A stretch of 64,000 bases of DNA from the NCBI RefSeq assembly GCF_030285365.1, contig NZ_JASVDS010000002.1, forward strand, positions 930,001 through 994,000. Direction: 5' to 3'. Below, in pieces: positions 29,733-41,308 of this stretch. This DNA comes from Roseateles subflavus (GTDB taxonomy: Bacteria > Pseudomonadota > Gammaproteobacteria > Burkholderiales > Burkholderiaceae_C). Every line of letters begins with the position of its first letter. Positions within the stretch are counted from its first letter, which is position 1. Made by a program: the position numbers and the translations under genes. The notes beneath the pieces are model-generated. The model made no database searches and had not been told where the DNA came from. It worked only from the letters and a program-made list of their open reading frames with translations.

Positions 29733-29901
29733 CTCACTCCAGGCTCACCTCGCGCGCACAGCTCAAGTGCTCACCCAGCGCGTTCACTTCACGCGCTCAC
29801 CTCACGCGCTCACGCCACGGGCTCACGCCACGCGCACTCCGCATGCGCTCACCCGGCGCGCTCTGCACACGCGCTCATGCCACGCGCTCATCCAGCGCGC
29901 C
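29733..29901. repeat. Tandem array of thirteen degenerate 13-bp units
   Basis: From 29733 the sequence divides evenly into 13-base units, 13 in a row (169 bases). Most fit CACnCCACGCGCT; examples are CACCTCACGCGCT (29798), CACGCCACGGGCT (29811), CACGCCACGCGCA (29824) and CATGCCACGCGCT (29876). No unit is shifted. The array fills most of the gap between two convergent genes. It lacks a start codon with a ribosome-binding site, and 13 bases does not keep one reading frame, so coding use is unlikely. Confidence 0.85.
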
Positions 29902-29918
29902 CGCTGCAAGGGGCGACC

Positions 29919-33074
<3,156 letters not shown>

Positions 33075-33108
33075 GGTCGCGTCCGTGGCGGCGGAGGTGG
33101 GCAGGGGG

Positions 33109-34251
33109 CTAGATGAAGGTCCCGAGCTTCCGGATGACCCGGCCCAGGAAGTCCTCGTTGGCCTGGCCTTCCTTCAGCACCCCGAGCAGCCGGTCGCGGT
33201 TCTCGGTGATGAGGAGGTTGATGTGGTCCTCCTGCGGGCTGGTCAGCCCCAGGTGGATGAAGCTCTCCTCGAACTGGTGCTGCAACTCCTCGAACTGCGA
33301 GCGCACCGCGGTCTGGAGCCGGTGGTTGCTGTCGGCGATGTCGGTCAGGGCGCGCCGCGTGATCTGGATCAATTGCCGGATCTCGGCCAGCTCCTGGCTG
33401 GTCATCTCGTTGTCGAGCGCGATCAGGCGGCTCGTCATGGCCTCGACCAGCAGGGCGATGTTGTCCAGCGCGCGGCCGGCCTTGTCAGCGGCGGCGGCAT
33501 CCAGCGCGGAGCGGTCCATCGGCAGGTCCCGCACGAACAGCGTCACGGAGCCGTAGGCAAAGCCGGTGTGCGGTCCCAGCGAGCGGATGCGCTCGCTCCC
33601 CGTCGCCTGCTCGACGTGCTCCAGCAGCGACAGCTCCAGCGCCGAGCACTGGGTCTTTGAATTGCGGGACACCGTGTCCCGCCGCCCCCGCAGCTGCAGG
33701 CAACCGTCGTAGCCATAGGCCTGCAGGGATTCGAACAGCGCCTCCGCCACGGCATCGTAGGAGTGGCAGTTGTTCAGCGCCCGCTGGAAGCTCAGCGCCA
33801 CGCCGGCTTCGCCCACCATGTCCGCGGTGCTCATCACCGCGTTCATCGCCTCGTCCAGCTGCCCGCTCATCTCGCGGGCCCGGTCGACGCGGCTGAGCTG
33901 CAGCCCGATCTTGGTGCTGAGCTCGCTGGGATCGAAGGGCTTGGGCAGGTAGTCGTCGCCGCCGGCAGCGTAGCCCAGCAGGCGCTCCTCGATGGAGGTC
34001 TTCGCGGAATGGAAGACGATCGGGAGATCCGGGTAGAGCGCCTTCAGCGCACGGCAGGCGTCGTAGCCGGACAGACCGGGCATGTCGACGTCCAGGATCA
34101 GCAGGTCAGGCAGGGCTTCTTCACAGGCTGCCAGGGCGCTCTCGCCCGTCAGCGCGAGGCGTATGTCGAACTGTGCGCTGAGGTTGGCGGCGAGCATCTC
34201 CAGCGTCGAATCCTCGTCGTCCACCAGCAGCAAAGACTTGCGTCGGTCCAT
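33109..34251 (-). CDS. Response regulator with unrecognised C-terminal domain
   Basis: This 380-residue protein has an N-terminal receiver (residues 1-120) with acidic residues D11/D12, phosphoacceptor D54 in LLILDVDMPG, and the lysine in YLPKPFDPSEL. The rest has no DNA-binding or enzymatic motif that I recognise. A middle segment (about 140-270) could be GAF-like. The helical tail contains FEELQHQFEESFIHLGLTS followed by PQED. It is transcribed just ahead of the hybrid kinase and probably receives phosphate from it. The output is unknown. Confidence 0.85.
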   Translation of the reverse strand: MDRRKSLLLVDDEDSTLEMLAANLSAQFDIRLALTGESALAACEEALPDLLILDVDMPGLSGYDACRALKALYPDLPIVFHSAKTSIEERLLGYAAGGDDYLPKPFDPSELSTKIGLQLSRVDRAREMSGQLDEAMNAVMSTADMVGEAGVALSFQRALNNCHSYDAVAEALFESLQAYGYDGCLQLRGRRDTVSRNSKTQCSALELSLLEHVEQATGSERIRSLGPHTGFAYGSVTLFVRDLPMDRSALDAAAADKAGRALDNIALLVEAMTSRLIALDNEMTSQELAEIRQLIQITRRALTDIADSNHRLQTAVRSQFEELQHQFEESFIHLGLTSPQEDHINLLITENRDRLLGVLKEGQANEDFLGRVIRKLGTFI

Positions 34252-34823
34252 CGTCCACTCCGTTGACTTGGGCGGCCTGATTCGCTGTGCAGACTTCCTC
34301 TTTCCGTCACAGGGGCCGCCTCTTTGCCGAACTGAGACTAATCGTCTGCCGTGATCGCCACAAGCCCGCCCCGGCGCAGATACGCAACGCCTGACCCCCG
34401 CCCGCGAAGGGCATCACGACTGGGCTGATGCTTGCACGCGACGGCGGCGAGGGCATGGCCCGAACAGGGCTGCCAAAGCCGTGGGGAACGGGCATTCCGT
34501 CACACGGATGCTTGCGCAACGGTCTGGCTTGTCCCCTCTTGCTGGCGAATGGAGGGGAATTTGGACGTCATTCATGGGACAGACAAGGCCTTTGGAAGGT
34601 GGAATGACGGGTGATCGCCCAGTGGCGCCATCGCCGATTCTCGACAGCGCCTGCCAAGCTCGTTACGCTCATCAGCAAAGCCTGTCACCTGAAGGCGAGG
34701 GCCCCTCGGGGCCGCTCCGGGGGCAGCGGTCAGGGGGATCCCCTGTCGAGGCAGGCCGGCCATTTCACTTTTCGCGCGACGCCTTCCGGCGTGCACGGTG
34801 CAACGAGACGAAGCAGGGGGCCC
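34252..34823. other. Long divergent intergenic region before the chemosensory operon
   Basis: These 572 bases hold no gene I can support. Short open frames on both strands lack ribosome-binding sites and recognisable products. The region contains GC-rich inverted repeats near 34695-34730 (GGCCCCTCGGGGCC type) and presumably the promoters of both flanking operons. I found no convincing sigma-28 or sigma-54 promoter by eye. Confidence 0.6.
34335..34363 (-). promoter_or_regulatory. Candidate sigma-70 promoter for the REC protein and hybrid kinase
   Basis: On the minus strand TTGTGG (34358-34363) and TAGTCT (34335-34340) are separated by 17 bases. The leader to the ATG at 34251 would be about 75 bases. 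Each hexamer is only a moderate match. Confidence 0.35.
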
Positions 34824-35441
34824 ATGGTGTCGAATCAACACGCGACTGCCCAAGGCAGTCAGCCTGTGCTAACGCTGTGGATGCTGATGGCGCTGGGCGT
34901 GCTGCTGCTGCTCGTGGCCTGGCGCGGCGACCCCCTGGCCCTCCTGGGGCTTCCGCTGCTGCTGCTCATCCATCGCGGGCAGGCCCCGGCGCCGCGTCCT
35001 GAGCCCACGCCGGAGGCCGGCCACGGCCTTGCGCTGCTGCTGGGGCGGCTGCTGCCGGTCTGGTCACGCCAGGTCGAGGCCGCCGACCGCGCGCTGCAGT
35101 CGGGCACCGAGGAGCTGCTCGAGAGCTTCACCCAGATCGTCGAGCACCACCAGCGCATGCCCGAGGAGCCCGAGCTGGCCGAGACGGTCTGGCAGCAGGC
35201 CGAGAAGGCGCTGCAGGGCCTGCAGTTCGCGGACCGGCTCTCCCAGATGCTGCTGGTGCTCAAGCGGGACATCGACAAGCTGGCCGTGGCGGCCCCCGAG
35301 CTCGACCAGGCGGCGCCGGCGGACGCCGAGCGCTGGCTTCAGGATTTGCACGACACCTACACGACCGACGAGCAGCGGGTCCGCCACGAAGGGCAGGGGC
35401 CCCAGGTGGTGCGAGGCAAGGGCGTGGATTTTTTCGACTGA
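34824..35441 (+). CDS. Membrane-anchored CheZ-like phosphatase candidate
   Basis: This 205-residue protein starts at an ATG that directly precedes a hydrophobic hairpin (about residues 16-50, LTLWMLMALGVLLLLVAW and LALLGLPLLLLIH). A long helical cytoplasmic part follows. Its helix AEKALQGLQFADRLSQMLLV resembles the active-site helix of CheZ (QDFQDLTGQVIKRM), with D137 and Q141 spaced like the catalytic D143 and Q147 of E. coli CheZ. The last residues GKGVDFFD recall the C-terminal CheY-binding tail of CheZ. The next gene, 21 bases on, is cheY. No standard cheZ is in the cluster. CheZ function is inference. Confidence 0.6.
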   Translation: MVSNQHATAQGSQPVLTLWMLMALGVLLLLVAWRGDPLALLGLPLLLLIHRGQAPAPRPEPTPEAGHGLALLLGRLLPVWSRQVEAADRALQSGTEELLESFTQIVEHHQRMPEEPELAETVWQQAEKALQGLQFADRLSQMLLVLKRDIDKLAVAAPELDQAAPADAERWLQDLHDTYTTDEQRVRHEGQGPQVVRGKGVDFFD

Positions 35442-35462
35442 CTCAGTAGCGGAGAACACTCA

Positions 35463-35834
35463 ATGAGCGGGAAGACGATTCTGGTGGTGGACGATTCGGG
35501 CTCCTTCCGGACCGTGGTCAAGCTGGCGCTTCAGAAGGCGGGCTACACGGTGCTGGAGGCCGCGGACGGCCAGGCCGCACTGGCGGTGCTGAATGGCGCT
35601 GCCAAGGTGCATCTCATCGTCTGCGACGTCAACATGCCCATCATGGACGGCTTGACCTTCCTCAAGCAGGTCAAGACGATGGCGGCCTACAAGTTCACCC
35701 CCGTGATCATGCTGACCACGGAGTCGCAGGAATCGAAGAAGGCCGAAGGGCGCGCGGCCGGGGCGAAGGCCTGGATCACCAAGCCCTTCCAGCCCTCGCA
35801 GCTGGTCGACGCGGTCAACAAGCTCTGCGTCTGA
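35463..35834 (+). CDS. cheY: Chemotaxis response regulator CheY
   Basis: This 123-residue single receiver domain has the acidic pair D10/D11 (ILVVDDSGSFRT), phosphoacceptor D55 (LIVCDVNMPIMDG), the switch T in LTTES and K in WITKPFQP. CheA phosphorylates it. Its partner may be a flagellar motor or another output, and no motility gene is in view. A GGAG lies before the ATG. It lies directly after the CheZ-like gene. Confidence 0.93.
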   Translation: MSGKTILVVDDSGSFRTVVKLALQKAGYTVLEAADGQAALAVLNGAAKVHLIVCDVNMPIMDGLTFLKQVKTMAAYKFTPVIMLTTESQESKKAEGRAAGAKAWITKPFQPSQLVDAVNKLCV

Positions 35835-35844
35835 GCGGCGAGCC

Positions 35845-36162
35845 ATGACGGTCGCTCTGTCGCTCACCGCGGGCCCGGAGCTGTGCATTGCGCAGGCGGC
35901 GCAGATCCAGTCGGACTGGCTGCAGCTGCTGGCCGGCGTCGAGGCTGGCCAGCCCTGCGAGGCGCAGCTCGATCTCTCGGGCGTCGAATCCTTTGACAGC
36001 GCCGGGCTGCAGCTGCTGCTCGCGCTCAAGCTGCAGCTGGAGCGGCAGGGGGGGCAGCTGGTGCTGGCATCCCCCGGTCCCGCCGTGCGCGACGCTCTCG
36101 GCGTCTTCGGGCTGGACGACACCCTGATGCCGACGGCAGGAACCACCGGGGCCGCTTCATGA
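35845..36162 (+). CDS. STAS-domain protein (anti-sigma-factor-antagonist-like)
   Basis: This 105-residue single STAS domain has the phosphorylatable serine in the conserved loop LSGVESFDSAGLQLLLAL (S52). In SpoIIAA-type proteins this serine is controlled by a kinase/phosphatase pair. STAS genes also occur inside chemosensory operons of beta- and gammaproteobacteria, where their role is little known. It lies 10 bases after cheY and overlaps cheA by 4 bases. No cognate anti-sigma kinase is nearby. Confidence 0.85.
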   Translation: MTVALSLTAGPELCIAQAAQIQSDWLQLLAGVEAGQPCEAQLDLSGVESFDSAGLQLLLALKLQLERQGGQLVLASPGPAVRDALGVFGLDDTLMPTAGTTGAAS

Positions 36163-38384
36163 TCACGCAGGACGACGACGCCGAAATCCTGGCGCAGGCG
36201 CGCGCCGGCTTCATCGACGAAGCCCACGAGATGCTCCAGCAGTTCGAGGACGCCATGCTCGTGCTCGAGTCCGCGCCCGACGACGGCGAGAGCCTCAACG
36301 CGGCCTTCCGGGCCGCTCACACCATCAAGGGAACGGCCGGCCTGTTCGGCTTCGACCGCGTCGTGCATTTCACGCACGAGGCCGAGGCGCTGCTGGAGGC
36401 GCTGCGCTCCGGCGAACGCCCGCTCGACGAGCCGGTCATGACGGCCCTGCTGGAGAGCCGCGACCAGATCGGGCGCCTGCTCGCCGAGCTGGGCGATCCC
36501 GACGGCTCGCCCGAGACCGAGGCCCTGGGGCGCGAGCTCGTCGGCCGCCTGCGGGTCTTGCGCGGTGCCGAGGCGCTGTCCGAACCGGAGCCTGCCGCCG
36601 CTGCCGAGGCCGCCTTCGCCCCGGAGAGCGCCGAGGCGGTGCGGCCGGTCTGGCACCTGTCGCTGCGCTTCCTGCCCGATGCGCTGCGGGCCGGGCTTGA
36701 TCCGCTGGCCTTCCTGCGCTACTTGAACAAGCTGGGCGAGGTCATCGCCATCCGCACGCTGGTGGAGGCCGTGCCGCCGCTGGACGAGATCGACGCCGAG
36801 GCCTGCCACCTGGGCTTCGAGCTGCGCCTGCAGTCCGAGACGGCGAGCCTGGCGGACATCGAGGGCGTCTTCGAGTTCGCCGCGGAGGACAGCGACGTGC
36901 GCATCCTCCCCCCGGGCAGTGCACCGGCGGCCTTCGAGTCGCTCGTCGAGCACCGCTGCGGCGATGATGCGGCGGCCCGTGCGACGCTGCTGTCGATCTG
37001 GGAGCAGCTCGGCCTGCAGTTCGCGCTGCGCGAGTCGGTGGCGCCGCCCGCGGAGCCGGACGCCGAACCCGTGGTGGTGCGCCACATCGAGCGGCGCTCC
37101 GCCGAGATCGCCGCCCGCAGCGACCGCCGCAGCGGCGAGGGCGACCGCCGCCAGCAGGGCCGCGACCGGCGTGCCGGCGACGAGACCCGCTTCGTGCGGG
37201 TGCGGGCCGACAAGCTCGACCACCTGATCGACCTCATCGGCGAGCTGGTGATCGCCGGCTCGGGGGCGCAGATGGTGGCGCACCTGGAACGGTCGGCGCC
37301 GCTGCAGGAGGCCACCGAACGGGTGATGACCCTGGTGCAGGAAACCCGCGACGGTGCACTGGCCCTGCGCATGGTGCCGATCGGCGAGACCTTCGGCCGC
37401 TTCCAGCGCGTGGTGCGCGACCTCTCCAAGCAGCTGGGCAAGGAGATCGAGCTCGTGGTCACCGGCGGTGACACGGAGCTCGACAAGTCCGTGGTGGACC
37501 AGATCGCCGACCCGCTGATGCACCTGGTGCGCAACAGCCTGGACCACGGCATCGAGCCGACCGCCGACCGCCTGGCGGTGGGCAAGTCGGCCACCGGACA
37601 GCTGCGCCTCAATGCCTACCAGGAGGCGGGCGCCATCGTCATCGAGGTCAGCGACGATGGTCGCGGCCTGGCCCGTGAGCGCATCCTGGCCAAGGCCATC
37701 GAGCGCGGGCTGATCCCGCACGACGCCGACCTCGCCGACAGCGAGGTCTGGCAGCTCATCTTCCTGCCTGGCTTCTCGACGGCCGAGGCCGTGACCGACA
37801 TCTCGGGCCGCGGCGTCGGCATGGACGTCGTCAAGCGCAACATCGAGGCCCTGCGCGGCAGCATCCAGCTCTTCAGCCAGACCGGCCACGGCACCACGAC
37901 CCGCATCCGCCTGCCGCTCACGCTGGCGATGATCGATGGCTTCCTGACCATGGTCGGCGGCGTGCATTACGTGCTGCCGATGTCTGCGGTGGGCGAGTGC
38001 ATCGACGTGCCGCCCGAGCATGGCGCGTCGCCGGAGCGCATCAGTGGCACCTTCAACCTGCGCGGCGAGATCCTCCCCTGGCTGGACCTGGCCCGCTTCT
38101 ACGGCGTCGAGCCCACACCGCTGGCCGCCGGGGCGCGCCGCAGCGTGGTCGTGGTCCGGCATGTCGACCAGCGTGTCGGCCTTGTCGTGGACCGCCTGAT
38201 GGGCGAGCACCAGACCGTGATCAAGCCGCTGTCCGGCATCTTCAGCCATCTCAAGGCCCTGGCCGGCTCCACCATCCTCGGCTCCGGTGACGTGGCCCTC
38301 GTGATGGACATCGCCGGCCTGCTGGTTCACGCGCAGGCGCTGAGCCGGTCCTCCCCCTCCACCCTGGCGAGAAACCGAGCATGA
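36159..38384 (+). CDS. cheA: Chemotaxis histidine kinase CheA
   Basis: This 741-residue protein has a P1 HPt domain with H54 in [19 protein letters not shown]2-like region (about 165-265) precedes an arginine-rich linker ([20 protein letters not shown], about 310-340). P3 dimerisation has [17 protein letters not shown]. The ATPase P4 has [27 protein letters not shown] and [14 protein letters not shown], and a CheW-like P5 follows. It autophosphorylates under receptor control and feeds CheY and CheB. There is no fused receiver. Four-base overlaps with both neighbours mark a tight operon. Confidence 0.96.
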   Translation: MITQDDDAEILAQARAGFIDEAHEMLQQFEDAMLVLESAPDDGESLNAAFRAAHTIKGTAGLFGFDRVVHFTHEAEALLEALRSGERPLDEPVMTALLESRDQIGRLLAELGDPDGSPETEALGRELVGRLRVLRGAEALSEPEPAAAAEAAFAPESAEAVRPVWHLSLRFLPDALRAGLDPLAFLRYLNKLGEVIAIRTLVEAVPPLDEIDAEACHLGFELRLQSETASLADIEGVFEFAAEDSDVRILPPGSAPAAFESLVEHRCGDDAAARATLLSIWEQLGLQFALRESVAPPAEPDAEPVVVRHIERRSAEIAARSDRRSGEGDRRQQGRDRRAGDETRFVRVRADKLDHLIDLIGELVIAGSGAQMVAHLERSAPLQEATERVMTLVQETRDGALALRMVPIGETFGRFQRVVRDLSKQLGKEIELVVTGGDTELDKSVVDQIADPLMHLVRNSLDHGIEPTADRLAVGKSATGQLRLNAYQEAGAIVIEVSDDGRGLARERILAKAIERGLIPHDADLADSEVWQLIFLPGFSTAEAVTDISGRGVGMDVVKRNIEALRGSIQLFSQTGHGTTTRIRLPLTLAMIDGFLTMVGGVHYVLPMSAVGECIDVPPEHGASPERISGTFNLRGEILPWLDLARFYGVEPTPLAAGARRSVVVVRHVDQRVGLVVDRLMGEHQTVIKPLSGIFSHLKALAGSTILGSGDVALVMDIAGLLVHAQALSRSSPSTLARNRA

Positions 38385-41251
38385 TGAGCTTCTTCCGCAA
38401 ACTGCTCCTGTGGCAGCGCTTCCTGGTGCTGGGCCTGATCTCCCTCGCGGCGGCGGCCGTGCCGCTGGCCCTGCTGGTGCACGAGCAGGGAGACCAGATC
38501 GCCGTGGCCGAAGCCGAGGACGATGGCATCGACATGCTGATGCTGTCGATGCCGGTGATGAAGTCCCTGCAGGTCCACCGGGGCCTCTCCAGCCTGGCCC
38601 TGGGCGGTGACGCGGAGGCCGCCACCCGGCGCCAGGCGTCGGCGGCCTCGGCCCTGGCGGCGCTCGATGCCCTCCAGAAGGCCCTGGCCAGCCGCCCGGC
38701 CTACCAGCCGAGCCTGGCGCAGACGCAGGCCTTGCGCCGGGACTTCAAGGCGCTGGTTGACCGCGTGGCGGGCCGCCAGCTGGACCCCTCGGCCAGCTTC
38801 GCGGCGCATTCGGCCCTGATCCAGCAGGCCCTTGGCGTGCTGGAGCGCGTGGGCGACAACTCGGGCCTCGCCATGGATCCCGTGGCCGAGACCTACTTCC
38901 TCGTGATCACCGCGGTGGACGCGATCCCGCAGGCCTCCGAGGCGCTGGCGGCCGCCCGCGGGCGCGGAGCGACGCTGCTCAACGCGTGGGCGCAGGGCAA
39001 GGACGCACCGGCCCTTGACCGCGCCGAGCTGCAGTCCCTGGCGCACCAGGCGGACTTCTGGCTCGACCGGTCCCGGCGGCAGTTCGAGAAGGCCATCGCC
39101 CTGCGCGAGGACATCAAGAAGGATGTGGACTCGCCATTCCGCGCTGCACAGGCCGCGACGGCGGCTTTCGAGGACCGGTTGCGTCAGCTGGCGGCGGCCA
39201 CCCGGCCGCCCCTCAGCGCAGGCGACCTCTTCGCGCTTGGCACCCAGGCCGTGGAGACCCAGTTCACGCTGCAGCAGGCCGCGACCCACGCGCTCGACGA
39301 GCTCGTGATGGAGCGGATCCGTGTGCTCAAGTCCCACCGCCAGGTGCTGATCGCGAGCCTCGCGGTACTGCTGGTGGCCGGTGTCGCGATGGGCGTCATC
39401 ATCATCCGCTCGGTCACGGTACCGATGCGCCGTGCGGTGGCCGCGGCGCGGGCCGTGGCAGACGGCGATCTGCAGTTTGACACCACGGACAGCGCGCGTG
39501 ACGAATCCGGGCAGCTGCTCGCGGCCATGGGCGACATGCAGCGCCAGCTGCGTGAACGCCTGGACCGCGACGCGCTCACCGCGGCCGAGAACTCGCGGGT
39601 GCGCCAGGCCCTCGAGGCCTGCTCGACCAACGTCATGTTCGCCGATGCCGACGGCATCATCCTCTTCATGAACCGGTCGCTGGCCCAGATGCTCAGCGAG
39701 AACGAGAGCAAGCTGCGCGAGGGCCTGCCGAACTTCCGGGTCAGCGAGGTCATCGGCGGCAGCTTCGACCGCTTCCACCAGCGGCCCTCGCACCAGCGCG
39801 ACGTCCTCGGGCGGATCAAGGGCGAGCACCGGGTCCGCATCCAGGTGGCCGGCCTCAGCTTCTCGCTGATCGCCAATCCCATCCTCGGCCCGGACGGCGA
39901 GCGGCTCGGGACCGTGGTCGAGTGGAAGGACATCACCGCCGAGCTCGCGGCCCGCGAGACGTCCGAGCGCGAGGCCGCCGAGAACCTGCGCATCCGCCAG
40001 GCGCTGGATGTCGCGGCGATGCCCGTGCGCATCGCCGACAACGCCGGGACCATCGTGTACGCCAACGAGGCGTTGATGAGCGTCCTGCGCCGGGACGAGG
40101 CCGCGTTCCGCGCGGAGCTGCCGGGCTTTGACGCCAGCCGGGTGGTGGGCGGCTCGATCGGCATGTTCTACCGGGACCCACGGGCGGCCATCGAGCGCCT
40201 GTCCGCCTTGCGCGAAACCGTGCAGTCCACGATGGTGCTGGGCGGGCGCACCTACGACGTGACCACGTCGCCGATCCGTGACGCACAGGGGCAGGTCCTC
40301 GGCACCGTGGGGCAATGGGCCGACCGCACCGATCAGATCGCCGCGGAGCGGGAGTTCGACTCGATCGCCACGGCCGCGGCCCAGGGCGACATGAGCGAGC
40401 GCATCGAACTGGCGGGCAAGCAGGGCTTCTTCCGGCAGAGCGGCGAGAAGTTCAACGCCCTGCTGGAGATCATGGTCGACACGATCCGCGAGGTGCGTTC
40501 CTCGGCGGCGCAGCTGACATCCGCCGCCAACCAGGTCTCGCAGACCTCGCAGTCGCTGTCGCTGTCGGCTTCGCAGCAGGCGGCCAGCGTGGAGGAGACG
40601 ACGGCCTCGCTGCAGGAGATCGCCGCGAGCGTGCGGCAGAACGCGGACAACGCCAACGTGACGGACCGCATGGCGACGCAGGCGGCCACCGAGGCGATGG
40701 AGGGCGGGCAGGCGGTGTCGATGACGGTGGACGCGATGAAGCAGATCGCGACCAAGATCTCGATCATCGACGACATCGCCTACCAGACGAACCTGCTGGC
40801 GCTGAACGCCGCGATCGAGGCGGCGCGGGCGGGCGAGCATGGCAAGGGCTTCGCGGTGGTGGCGGCCGAGGTGCGCAAGCTGGCCGAGCGCAGCCAGGTG
40901 GCGGCGCAGGAGATCGGCAATCTGGCGGGCTCCAGCGTGTCACTGGCCGAGAAGGCCGGGCATCTGCTGAGCTCGATGGTGCCGTCGATCCAGAAGACCT
41001 CCGAGCTGGTGCAGGAGATCTCGGCGGCGTCGGGCGAGCAGAGCGACGGCGTGCAGCAGATCACCGGGGCGATGAACCATCTCTCGGGCTCCACCCAGCA
41101 GACGGCCTCGGCCTCGGAGGAGCTGTCCGCCACCGCCGAGCAACTCTCGGCCCAAGCGGCGCAGCTCGAGGAACTCGTCGCCCAGTTCCAGCTCGAAGCA
41201 AGGCACGCCCCCTCGGGGGCCGGGCCCAACGGACGTGGCTTGCGTCGCTGA
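38381..41251 (+). CDS. Methyl-accepting chemotaxis protein with periplasmic helical domain and two PAS domains
   Basis: This 956-residue receptor has TM1 at about residues 14-34 and a roughly 290-residue helical periplasmic domain whose [14 protein letters not shown] resembles nitrate/nitrite-sensing NIT domains. TM2 is at about 327-347, then a HAMP-like segment ([20 protein letters not shown]) and two PAS-like domains (about 405-525 and 535-655). The signalling domain hairpin reads [20 protein letters not shown]. Residues 718-920 are encoded by DNA almost identical to the next receptor gene. The C-terminus has no NWETF-type tail. The ligand is unknown. Confidence 0.92.
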   Translation: MMSFFRKLLLWQRFLVLGLISLAAAAVPLALLVHEQGDQIAVAEAEDDGIDMLMLSMPVMKSLQVHRGLSSLALGGDAEAATRRQASAASALAALDALQKALASRPAYQPSLAQTQALRRDFKALVDRVAGRQLDPSASFAAHSALIQQALGVLERVGDNSGLAMDPVAETYFLVITAVDAIPQASEALAAARGRGATLLNAWAQGKDAPALDRAELQSLAHQADFWLDRSRRQFEKAIALREDIKKDVDSPFRAAQAATAAFEDRLRQLAAATRPPLSAGDLFALGTQAVETQFTLQQAATHALDELVMERIRVLKSHRQVLIASLAVLLVAGVAMGVIIIRSVTVPMRRAVAAARAVADGDLQFDTTDSARDESGQLLAAMGDMQRQLRERLDRDALTAAENSRVRQALEACSTNVMFADADGIILFMNRSLAQMLSENESKLREGLPNFRVSEVIGGSFDRFHQRPSHQRDVLGRIKGEHRVRIQVAGLSFSLIANPILGPDGERLGTVVEWKDITAELAARETSEREAAENLRIRQALDVAAMPVRIADNAGTIVYANEALMSVLRRDEAAFRAELPGFDASRVVGGSIGMFYRDPRAAIERLSALRETVQSTMVLGGRTYDVTTSPIRDAQGQVLGTVGQWADRTDQIAAEREFDSIATAAAQGDMSERIELAGKQGFFRQSGEKFNALLEIMVDTIREVRSSAAQLTSAANQVSQTSQSLSLSASQQAASVEETTASLQEIAASVRQNADNANVTDRMATQAATEAMEGGQAVSMTVDAMKQIATKISIIDDIAYQTNLLALNAAIEAARAGEHGKGFAVVAAEVRKLAERSQVAAQEIGNLAGSSVSLAEKAGHLLSSMVPSIQKTSELVQEISAASGEQSDGVQQITGAMNHLSGSTQQTASASEELSATAEQLSAQAAQLEELVAQFQLEARHAPSGAGPNGRGLRR
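40532..41140 (+). repeat. 609-bp direct repeat, copy 1 (receptor signalling domain)
   Basis: This segment matches 43070-43678 (offset 2538 bases) with five differences seen by eye, all at third codon positions and synonymous. The sequence diverges sharply outside both ends. It encodes residues 718-920 of the first large receptor. Confidence 0.92.
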
Positions 41252-41308
41252 CGCAGGCTTCACTCCGATCAGATCCCGATCCAGATTCAGATTCAGGCGA
41301 GGACGAAC

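Noticed and set aside
34500-34560. TGGC and TTGCT spaced in the region before the che operon, considered as a sigma-54 promoter
   Set aside because: The GG to GC spacing is 13 rather than the required 10 bases.
34611-34823. Longer N-terminus for the CheZ-like protein
   Set aside because: The extra residues are Arg/Gly-rich and lack a ribosome-binding site; the ATG at 34824 directly precedes the membrane hairpin.
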